Shown here: positions 58,591 through 64,000 of the stretch, in pieces
Layout of the letters: every line of letters starts with the position of its first letter
Position numbering within the stretch: the stretch's first letter is position 1
DNA from: Saccharothrix sp. S26
Lineage (GTDB): Bacteria; Actinomycetota; Actinomycetes; Mycobacteriales; Pseudonocardiaceae
DNA: 64,000 nt
Direction of reading: 5' to 3'
NCBI RefSeq assembly: GCF_021390395.1
Contig: NZ_JAJUWT010000003.1
Coordinates: 372,001 to 436,000, forward strand
Program-made: the position numbers and the translations under genes
The notes under the pieces: generated by a model
Seen by the model: only the letters and a program-made list of their open reading frames with translations
What the model was told of the DNA's origin: nothing
Database searches by the model: none

Positions 58591-59422
58591 GGGACATCCG
58601 CCAAGTCGCCCACTGGAACACCAGCACCAACGGCACCACCACGACCGCCGCCCACGTCAGCACTCGCAACGTCGACACGTCCGCCATCACCGACACCGTC
58701 ACCACCGACCGCGCCCCGAACACCCCGAGCACCGGCAGCGCGCACAACACCGCGCTGCACCCGAAAGCCGCCCGGTACCGCTCGGCCCGCAACGCCGTCC
58801 AAGTCGCGCCCACCAGCCCCAGCGCCGCCACCGCCGTCACCCCGAACACCGGCGCCGACACCGACCCGGCCGTCACGACCGCCGCCACCACGAACACCGC
58901 CGCGGCCGGCACGAGGTACCCGGCGATCCGCCGCGCCCGCTCCCGCAACTCGCCCGACAGCCGCCAGGCCAGGAAAACCGCGCCGTGCAAGGTGAACAGC
59001 ACCGGCATCCCCGCACCCCACAGCACGAGGGGCCCGCCGAGCACGCGTCCCAGCAGCACACCCCACGCCACCGCGACCACCACCGCGCCACCGACCAGCA
59101 GCACGTCCCACCCCGGCGACCGCAGCTGCACGGCGACCGTGAAGCACACCAGCCCGGCCAGCAGCACCGCGAACACCGTGTGCTGCGACGACAGCAGCTC
59201 GCCCTCCAGCCGGGGGAACGCCCCGAACAGCACGCCCACGGCCGCGACCAGCCACACCTCGTTGCCGAGGAAGAACGGCGTCACCGCCCGCAGCACGGCC
59301 CGCCGCGCGGGCTCGTCCCGCCCGACCAGCCGCAACAGCACCCCGACCCCGTAGTCGAACCCGGCCAACGCGAAGTAACCGCAGGTCAGGAACGCCAGCA
59401 GGGCAACCCAGACACCTTCCAC
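58577..59422 (-). CDS. cydB: Cytochrome bd ubiquinol oxidase subunit II (short form)
   Basis: 281 aa from the GTG at 59422. CydB is an all-helical membrane protein. Recognisable segments: CGYFALAGFDYGVGVLLRLV (F-D-Y-G-V/L-G start signature), VTPFFLGNEVWLVAAVGVLF (GNEVW), AVLLAGLVCFTVAVQLRSPG and MPVLFTLHGAVFLAWRL. About eight helices are predicted. At 281 residues it is 50-90 shorter than typical CydB, missing parts of the C-terminal half. It lies 10 bp after cydA and overlaps cydD by 14 bases. It is the partner of CydA in the respiratory oxidase. Confidence 0.88.
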   Translation of the reverse strand: MEGVWVALLAFLTCGYFALAGFDYGVGVLLRLVGRDEPARRAVLRAVTPFFLGNEVWLVAAVGVLFGAFPRLEGELLSSQHTVFAVLLAGLVCFTVAVQLRSPGWDVLLVGGAVVVAVAWGVLLGRVLGGPLVLWGAGMPVLFTLHGAVFLAWRLSGELRERARRIAGYLVPAAAVFVVAAVVTAGSVSAPVFGVTAVAALGLVGATWTALRAERYRAAFGCSAVLCALPVLGVFGARSVVTVSVMADVSTLRVLTWAAVVVVPLVLVFQWATWRMSRAAR

Positions 59423-59432
59423 GACACACCCC

Positions 59433-60599
59433 TCACAGAGCCGGAACGAGCGGCGACACGGGCGCGGCGTCCGACGAGACGGGCCCGCGCCGGGCCAGCC
59501 GGGCGATCAGCACCCAGTCGGCGACCGCCAGCACCGCGAACACCCCGGTGAACGCGATGAACGACACGAGCAGTTGGTCCCGGCTGACGTGCGACATCGC
59601 GTCCTGCGTGGTCAGCACCCCCTGGACCAGCCACGGCTGCCGCCCGACCTCGCGGAACAGCCACCCGCCGATCGCGGCCACGAACGGCAGCGGGATGCCG
59701 ACGACCATCAGGTACAGCGGGAACCGCAGCCGCACCACCCAGTCGCGCACCAGCAGCGGCACGGTCAGCCAGCTCACCAGCAGCAGCACGAACCCGATCT
59801 GGATCATGAACCCGAGGCCCGCGCCGTCCACCGCGCCGACCGTGTCGAACTTGTCCGGCTGGTAGCGCTGCACGATGGGGAACTGGCCGAACCCGAAGCC
59901 GATCAGCATCGGCGTGGCGAGCGCGGTCAGCACCACGCCCAGCCGCAGCGACCGGCGGAAGAAGTCGACCTCGGTGGTGCGCCGGATGAAGTGGTAGGCG
60001 CTCACGCCGGTCAGGAACACCCCGCCCGCGGTCAGCGACGCGAAGCACACGTGCAGGAACGCCGTGCCGAACGTCGGGTTGGCCACCAGCGCGGAGAAGT
60101 CGACCAGCCGCAGCACGCCGTCGCGCAGCTCGTGCCCGGCGGGGTGCTGGAGGAAGGCGTTCGCCATCATGATCCAGAACGCCGAGGCGAACGCCGTGAG
60201 GGTGACCAGCCAGATCAGCGCGAGGTGCACCCACTTGTTCAGCCGGTCCCAGCCGAAGATCCACAGGCCGAGGAACGTCGACTCCAGGAAGAACGCGACC
60301 AGCGTCTCCAGCGCCAGCGGCGCGCCGAACACGTCGCCCGCGACCGTCGACAGGCCCGACCAGTTCAGCCCGAACTGGAACTCCATGACGATGCCGGTCG
60401 CGATGCCGAGCGCGTAGTTCACCACGTAGAGCCGACCCCAGAAGCGCGTCATCCGGGCGTGCACGGGGTCGGCGGACAGCGTGGCCCGGGTCTGCATCAC
60501 CGCCACCGACGTCACCAGTCCGAGCGTCAGCAGCACGAACAGGAAGTGGAACGACGTCGTGGTGGCGAACTGGAGCCGGGCCAGTCCGAGAGCATCCAT
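59433..60599 (-). CDS. cydA: Cytochrome bd ubiquinol oxidase subunit I with truncated Q-loop
   Basis: 388 aa from ATG 60599, against about 450-520 in most CydA. Haem ligands are visible: H18 in TTTSFHFLFVLLTLG (b595), the FLEST glutamate near residue 103, FLHVCFASLTAGG (b558 His near 186) and the Met of GFMIQIGF. GWLFREVGRQPWLVQG carries the conserved GRQPW. The quinol loop begins YQPDKFDTVG but then continues directly into GAVDGAGLGFMIQIGFVLLL; the usual E of KxAAxE is absent, the Arg two residues before the Met is G, and about 100 residues of Q-loop are missing. It should still bind haem; how it oxidises menaquinol is unclear. Divergent from padR; probably leaderless. Confidence 0.88.
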   Translation of the reverse strand: MDALGLARLQFATTTSFHFLFVLLTLGLVTSVAVMQTRATLSADPVHARMTRFWGRLYVVNYALGIATGIVMEFQFGLNWSGLSTVAGDVFGAPLALETLVAFFLESTFLGLWIFGWDRLNKWVHLALIWLVTLTAFASAFWIMMANAFLQHPAGHELRDGVLRLVDFSALVANPTFGTAFLHVCFASLTAGGVFLTGVSAYHFIRRTTEVDFFRRSLRLGVVLTALATPMLIGFGFGQFPIVQRYQPDKFDTVGAVDGAGLGFMIQIGFVLLLVSWLTVPLLVRDWVVRLRFPLYLMVVGIPLPFVAAIGGWLFREVGRQPWLVQGVLTTQDAMSHVSRDQLLVSFIAFTGVFAVLAVADWVLIARLARRGPVSSDAAPVSPLVPAL

Positions 60600-60607
60600 G
60601 AGTAGGG

Positions 60608-60680
60608 AGGTTATATGTAGGCAAACTACTTAACATCGGGGATGTCCCCGATTCCCACCCCGGTCCGCGATCCGTAGAGT
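60608..60680. promoter_or_regulatory. cydA-padR divergent control region with palindromes
   Basis: On the minus strand TAACCT (60613-60608) ends 8 nt before the cydA ATG; on the plus strand TAGAGT (60675-60680) ends 8 nt before the padR ATG. Between them lie TATGTAG-gcaaa-CTACTTA, with exact GTAG/CTAC arms at 60617-60629, and the perfect 18-bp palindrome ATCGGGGATGTCCCCGAT near 60635. PadR proteins bind such palindromes, so auto-control and cyd control are plausible. Confidence 0.5.
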
Positions 60681-60688
60681 GCCTACTC

Positions 60689-61027
60689 ATGAAGTCCGAC
60701 GCGTTGCGCGGGCACCTCGACGCGCTCCTGCTGGCCACGCTCGACGGCGGCCAACTGCACGGCTACGCCATCATCGAGGCGTTGCAGCGGCGCAGCGGCG
60801 GGGCGCTCGACCTGCCCACCGGCACCGTCTACCCGGCCCTGCGCCGACTGGAGACCGCGGGCCTGGTGGCCAGCGAGTGGAGCACCGTCGGCGGACGCCA
60901 GCGCCGCACCTACCGGCTGACGAAGGCGGGCCAGCGCGCGCTGGACGCCGAGCGCACCGCGTGGCGCGAGTTCACCGCCGCGATCGAGGGCGTGCTGGGA
61001 GGTGGGCCGTGGCCGGCGCAGGCGTGA
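60689..61027 (+). CDS. PadR-family transcriptional regulator
   Basis: 112 aa from ATG 60689. The winged helix is clear: LRGHLDALLLATLDGGQLHG, YAIIEALQRRSGGALDLPTG, TVYPALRRLETAGLVASEWS and RRTYRLTKAGQRALDAERTA, with a C-terminal dimer helix (EFTAAIEGVL). PadR regulators are repressors released by small phenolic or hydrophobic ligands. In actinomycetes a short PadR followed by a permease-prefix membrane protein is a frequent pair, where the regulator controls the pair itself. The TAGAGT hexamer 8 nt upstream and the lack of a ribosome binding site point to a leaderless mRNA. It is divergent from cydA. Confidence 0.93.
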   Translation: MKSDALRGHLDALLLATLDGGQLHGYAIIEALQRRSGGALDLPTGTVYPALRRLETAGLVASEWSTVGGRQRRTYRLTKAGQRALDAERTAWREFTAAIEGVLGGGPWPAQA

Positions 61028-61686
61028 TCGACGAGTACGTGACCGCGCTCGACCGGCGGCTGCGCGGGCCCGACCCGGTGAAGGACGACCTGCTCGCCGA
61101 GGCCCGCGACAGCCTCCACGACGCCGCCGCCGCGCACCGCGACCGGGGCCTGGCCGAGGAGGACGCGCAACGCCGCGCCGTCGCCGAGTTCGGCCCGGTC
61201 ACCACCATCGCCCGCGAGTACCAGGGCCTGCTCGGCCTCGCCTACGGCACCCGCACGCTGCGGTCGGTGATGCTGGTCCTCCCCCTCGCCTACGTGATGT
61301 GGGAGCTCAACCGCGCGTTCTGGATCGGCGCGTGGGACGACTTCGACGCCCCGCCGCCCGACTGGTACCTCACCGTCGCCCGCTTCAACGACGCGTCGGC
61401 GTGGCTCGTGGCGGGCGCGGCCGTGCTCGCGCTGCTCGTCGGGCGGCGACTGGCCCGCACCAGGGTCAGCACGGTGACGCTGGCCAGGCTCGCCGGGGTC
61501 GTCGCCGTCGTCGCGGTCGGCGTGTCCCTGCTCGGCACCGTGGCCATCCTGGCCGCGACCGCCTACCTGGACGCCGCCAGGCTGTTCCTGTCACTCCCGG
61601 TGACCGCCGCGTCCGCGGTCTCGCTGGCCGTCGCGCTTCGGCTCGCCGTCCTCGCCCGGCGCTGTGTGGTGTTCTCCTCGGTGTGA
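61009..61686 (+). CDS. Permease-prefix-domain membrane protein
   Basis: 225 aa from GTG 61009, with GGGAGGTGG upstream, inside the end of padR. Residues 1-85 are the helical permease prefix domain: IDEYVTALDRRLRGPDPVKD, LLAEARDSLHDAAAAHRDRG and DAQRRAVAEFGPVTTIAREY. Four predicted helices follow (SVMLVLPLAYVMWELN, ASAWLVAGAAVLALLVG, LAGVVAVVAVGVSLLGTVAI and TAASAVSLAVALRLAVLA). The prefix domain recurs before many unrelated membrane regions in PadR-linked genes. The function is unknown; a membrane target or ligand sensor of the PadR pair is possible. It is translationally coupled to padR. Confidence 0.82.
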   Translation: MAGAGVIDEYVTALDRRLRGPDPVKDDLLAEARDSLHDAAAAHRDRGLAEEDAQRRAVAEFGPVTTIAREYQGLLGLAYGTRTLRSVMLVLPLAYVMWELNRAFWIGAWDDFDAPPPDWYLTVARFNDASAWLVAGAAVLALLVGRRLARTRVSTVTLARLAGVVAVVAVGVSLLGTVAILAATAYLDAARLFLSLPVTAASAVSLAVALRLAVLARRCVVFSSV

Positions 61687-61714
61687 CCCGGCACGCATGT
61701 GTCACGATCGTCCC

Positions 61715-62146
61715 GTGACCTCAGCGCTCTTCTACATCCTCGTCATGGCGCTCGTGGCGGCCGTGGTCTTCCTGCTGGCCGCGCTGGTGTTCGGCCGTGG
61801 CGAGGAGCTGGCGCCGCTGCCGCCGGGCGCGTCGCCGACCCGCCTGCCGTCCGACGACGTGACCCCGGAGGACGTGCGCGACCTGAAGTTCCAGCAGGTG
61901 CTGCGCGGCTACAAGATGACCGAGGTGGACTGGGCGCTGGACCGCCTGGCCGGCGAGGTCGAACGGCTGCGCGACCGCGTCGCCGAGCTGGAGGCCGAGC
62001 TGGGCGTCGACGCGCGCCCGGGGACCGCGCCCGAGCCGGAGACCGAGCCGGACGCCACGTCCGAGCCGCGGACCGCGTCCGAACGGCAGACCGCGCCCGA
62101 GCCGGAGCCGGAGGGCGACCGGGAGCCCCAGCGCGACCCGGCCTGA
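61715..62146 (+). CDS. DivIVA-domain membrane protein (Rv1209-like)
   Basis: 143 aa from GTG 61715. One N-terminal membrane helix (ALFYILVMALVAAVVFLLAALVF, given here in outline as residues 4-26), a Pro-rich link, then a DivIVA-type segment: VTPEDVRDLKFQQVLRGYKM followed by TEVDWALDRLAGEVERLRDR, the F-x-x-x-x-R-G-Y signature and coiled coil. The last 50 residues are acidic Pro/Glu/Thr repeats (PEPETEPDATSEPRTASERQ). DivIVA modules sense curved membranes and organise polar growth, but small membrane-anchored types are uncharacterised. It lies before tag, as Rv1209 before Rv1210. Confidence 0.82.
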   Translation: MTSALFYILVMALVAAVVFLLAALVFGRGEELAPLPPGASPTRLPSDDVTPEDVRDLKFQQVLRGYKMTEVDWALDRLAGEVERLRDRVAELEAELGVDARPGTAPEPETEPDATSEPRTASERQTAPEPEPEGDREPQRDPA

Positions 62147-62187
62147 CCAGCGCCTCGACCGCCCGACCCAGCTCAGGAGCACGACGC

Positions 62188-62751
62188 ATGACCGACCTCG
62201 TCCGCTGCCCGTGGGGCGACAGCACGCCCGACTACGTCGACTACCACGACACCGAGTGGGGCGTGGAGCTGCACGGCGAGGCGGCGATGTTCGAGCGGAT
62301 GTCGCTCGAATCGTTCCAGTCCGGCCTGTCGTGGATCACGATCCTGCGCAAGCGCGAGAACTTCCGCGCCGCGTTCGCGGGCTTCCGACCCGAGGTCGTC
62401 GCCGAGTTCGGGCCGGACGACTTCGACCGGCTCATGGCCGACGCGGGCATCGTCCGCAACCGCGCCAAGATCACCGCCACGATCAACAACGCCCGCGCGG
62501 TGGCCGAGCTGGACGTGCCGCTGGACGACCTGCTGTGGTCGTTCGCGCCCGAGCACCACGAACGTCCCGCCACGATCGCCGACGTGCCCGCCGTCACGCC
62601 CGAGTCCAAGGCGATGGCCAAGGAGCTCAAGCGCCGCGGCTTCGTCTTCCTCGGCCCCACCACCTGCTACGCGCTGATGCAGGCCACCGGCATGGTCGAC
62701 GACCACATCGCGGCCTGCTTCCGCGCCGCCGACGCCGTCACCGCCCGGTGA
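62188..62751 (+). CDS. tag: DNA-3-methyladenine glycosylase I
   Basis: 187 aa from ATG 62188 (CAGGAG upstream). The Tag fold is complete: VRCPWGDSTPDYVDYHDTEW (zinc Cys and His), GEAAMFERMSLESFQSGLSW (catalytic Glu and base-stacking Trp of SWITIL), NRAKITATINNARA and KRRGFVFLGPTTCYALMQAT followed by GMVDDHIAACF (zinc His and Cys). It removes 3-methyladenine from alkylated DNA. The zinc ligands Cys4-like, His17-like, His and Cys are all present. It corresponds to M. tuberculosis TagA (Rv1210). It overlaps the convergent enoyl-CoA hydratase gene by 14 bp. Confidence 0.95.
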   Translation: MTDLVRCPWGDSTPDYVDYHDTEWGVELHGEAAMFERMSLESFQSGLSWITILRKRENFRAAFAGFRPEVVAEFGPDDFDRLMADAGIVRNRAKITATINNARAVAELDVPLDDLLWSFAPEHHERPATIADVPAVTPESKAMAKELKRRGFVFLGPTTCYALMQATGMVDDHIAACFRAADAVTAR

Positions 62752-63517
62752 ACGACGGCTTCCGCTTGGCCACGAACGCGGCCACCGCCTCGCGGTGGTC
62801 GGCCGTCGCGCCCGCCTCCGCCTGCGTGCGGGCCTCCACGTCCAGCGCGGCCGCCAGCTCGCCGGAGAACGCCATCGCTTCCTTGATCTTGGCGTAGGCG
62901 GTGGTCGGCCCCGCGGCCAGCTGGCGGGCCAGCGCCTGCGCCGTCGACAGCACCTCGCCGTCCGGCACCACCTGGCCCACCATGCCGATCCGCAACGCCT
63001 CCTCCGCGCCCACCGGCTGCGCGAGCAGCATCATCTCCATCGCCCGGCCGTGCCCGATCAGCCGCGGCAACGTCCACGACGCGCCCGAGTCCGCGGTCAA
63101 CCCCACGTTCGCGAACGCCATCAGGAACTTCGCCGACGCCCCGGCCACCCGCAGGTCGCACGCGTACGCCAGCGACGCCCCCGCGCCCGCCGCCGTGCCG
63201 TTCACCGCGGCGATCACCGGCTTCGGCATCCCCACGATCGCCTTGATCAGCGGGTTGTAGTGCCGCTCCACCGTCTCCAGCGGCGCGGGGTCGCCCGCCT
63301 CCAGCAGCGCCACGTGCTCCTTGAGGTCCTGACCGGCGCAGAACGCCTTCCCCGCGCCCGTGATGACGACCGCCCGCACGGCGTCGTCCGCCGCCGTCTC
63401 GACCACGGCGTCGAGGAACCGCTCCTTCAACGCCACCGTGAACGAGTTGAACGACTCGGGCCGGTTCAGCGTGAAGGTGCGAACGCCGTCAGCGTCGTCG
63501 ATGAGGAGTTCGGACAC
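62738..63517 (-). CDS. Enoyl-CoA hydratase/isomerase (PaaG-like)
   Basis: 259 aa from the GTG at 63517 with GGAGG upstream (SELLIDDADGVRTFTLNRPE). A crotonase: AVVITGAGKAFCAGQDLKEH (first oxyanion-hole loop), PKPVIAAVNGTAAGAGASLA (second oxyanion NH in GAGA), ACDLRVAGASAKFLMAFANV and GLTADSGASWTLPRLIGH. The pattern A(G)QDL with D at the active site and G-x-DSG is that of PaaG-type isomerases, which isomerise the epoxide of phenylacetyl-CoA. The PaaX-like regulator 15 bp upstream on the same strand supports phenylacetate degradation, though only two genes of that pathway are in view. Confidence 0.88.
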   Translation of the reverse strand: MSELLIDDADGVRTFTLNRPESFNSFTVALKERFLDAVVETAADDAVRAVVITGAGKAFCAGQDLKEHVALLEAGDPAPLETVERHYNPLIKAIVGMPKPVIAAVNGTAAGAGASLAYACDLRVAGASAKFLMAFANVGLTADSGASWTLPRLIGHGRAMEMMLLAQPVGAEEALRIGMVGQVVPDGEVLSTAQALARQLAAGPTTAYAKIKEAMAFSGELAAALDVEARTQAEAGATADHREAVAAFVAKRKPSFTGR

Positions 63518-63531
63518 GGGGTGACCTCCGG

Positions 63532-64000
63532 TTAGTGGTGGGCGAGGCAGTCGTCGACGAACTTGGCCACCGCGGGCGCGAGGCGGTTGGTGTGCCGGTC
63601 GAAGAACTCGGCCGCCTCCGCGCCCGGCCAGCCGGCGGGCAGCAGCTCCCGCGGCAGGCCCGGGTCGCGGAACAGGAACTTGCGCCACGCGTGCAGGAAC
63701 CGCTGCGACGCGGCGAACGCCGACGGCGGCGACGTACCGTCCACAGCGGACATCACCGGCTCCCACTCGGCCACGAACCGCGCGTAGTCGCGCCCCAGCG
63801 TGGCCAGGTCCCACGCCCGGCCCGCCAGCTCGGCCGGATCGCCCTCGTGCTCGCCGCGAAACGTGCTTCCCCTCACGTTCTCCGAGCTCAGCACGTCCGC
63901 CAGCTCCGGCGACGGGCGCGGGGCGATCCACGTCACGGGGCCCAGCGCGCCGTAACCGAGCAGTTGCAGCGAGGAGGCGAGCCGGTCGCGCGCCTCCCGC
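63532..64000 (-). CDS. PaaX-family transcriptional regulator, C-terminal part
   Basis: The gene enters from the right edge, so only about 155 C-terminal residues are seen. The frame reads REARDRLASSLQLLGYGALG, PVTWIAPRPSPELADVLSSE, RAWDLATLGRDYARFVAEWE, AFAASQRFLHAWRKFLFRDP and GLPRELLPAGWPGAEAAEFF, the PaaX-like central and C-terminal domains (LGFG..P..W, W DL..L..Y, and DP.LP.ELLP..WPG). PaaX represses phenylacetate degradation genes until phenylacetyl-CoA binds. The ATG near 63936 seen in isolation is internal. It is upstream of and close to a PaaG-like gene, 15 bp apart. Confidence 0.85.
   Translation of the reverse strand, partial: REARDRLASSLQLLGYGALGPVTWIAPRPSPELADVLSSENVRGSTFRGEHEGDPAELAGRAWDLATLGRDYARFVAEWEPVMSAVDGTSPPSAFAASQRFLHAWRKFLFRDPGLPRELLPAGWPGAEAAEFFDRHTNRLAPAVAKFVDDCLAHH

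Overview
The window is high-GC DNA (about 70% G+C by eye) with strong GC3 bias, GTG/TTG starts and many 4-base stop/start overlaps. It carries a mycothiol gene (mshB), a PimE-like mannosyltransferase, an LpqW-like lipoprotein, glucosyl-3-phosphoglycerate synthase and a SARP regulator. Together these point to a filamentous actinomycete of the order Pseudonocardiales (Saccharothrix, Lentzea or Actinosynnema-like). From memory, the gene order follows two blocks of the Mycobacterium tuberculosis chromosome: xseA, Rv1109c-like, ispH and ychF (near Rv1108c-Rv1112), then pimE, phhB, mutT2-like, typA, lpqW, mshB, Rv1171-like, fdxC, dapC, dapD, dapE, LOG, folP2, gpgS, DivIVA-like and tagA (near Rv1159-Rv1210).

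Layout. 1-1.6 kb: xseA (partial), an Rv1109c-like gene and ispH. 1.6-8.5 kb: an accessory island with a roughly 590-bp nested fold-back repeat, an ABC exporter, an AfsR/SARP regulator with a candidate 11-bp-periodic operator, and a secreted PLL-like beta-propeller lectin. 8.6-18 kb: DNA maintenance (sbcC-sbcD, rmuC, ogt, ada-alkA), a DUF6542 membrane protein, ychF and a Uma2 gene. 18.2-24.2 kb: a 34-aa membrane peptide, pimE, phhB, a TPP riboswitch with thiBPQ, and a GNAT gene. 24.2-29.3 kb: an ABC-2 transporter with a LolA/RseB-like lipoprotein, divergent from an OmpR-type two-component system. 29.4-34.1 kb: an SRPBCC-Nudix fusion, trpS under a classical Trp-codon attenuator, yciI, a Lys-rich small protein and typA. 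34.1-42.8 kb: lpqW-like and a five-gene peptide ABC importer. 42.9-50.6 kb: mshB, fdxA, the lysine/DAP genes dapC, dapD and dapE, and two LOG-family genes. 50.6-53.5 kb: an AlkZ-like gene, DUF3224 and a secreted CocE-type hydrolase. 53.6-55.4 kb: folP2 and gpgS. 55.3-61.7 kb: cydABDC (minus strand) divergent from padR and a permease-prefix gene. 61.7-64 kb: a DivIVA-like gene, tag, an enoyl-CoA hydratase and a truncated PaaX regulator.

Functional themes. Envelope and methylglucose-lipopolysaccharide genes (pimE, lpqW, folP2-gpgS) and DAP synthesis (dapC/D/E) lie together as in mycobacteria. Small-molecule control is explicit in sequence: a TPP riboswitch before thiB, and a 15-residue leader peptide with two adjacent Trp codons plus three mutually exclusive hairpins before trpS. 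Several start codons sit 6-8 nt after a TANNNT hexamer, the signature of leaderless transcription.

The least explained items are the nested fold-back element at 1.65-2.23 kb, a second palindromic repeat family filling two convergent intergenic gaps (30.19-30.35 and 47.07-47.21 kb), a cytochrome bd subunit I with almost no Q-loop, and a 48-bp minisatellite in cydD. No rRNA, tRNA, CRISPR array, transposase or phage gene was seen.
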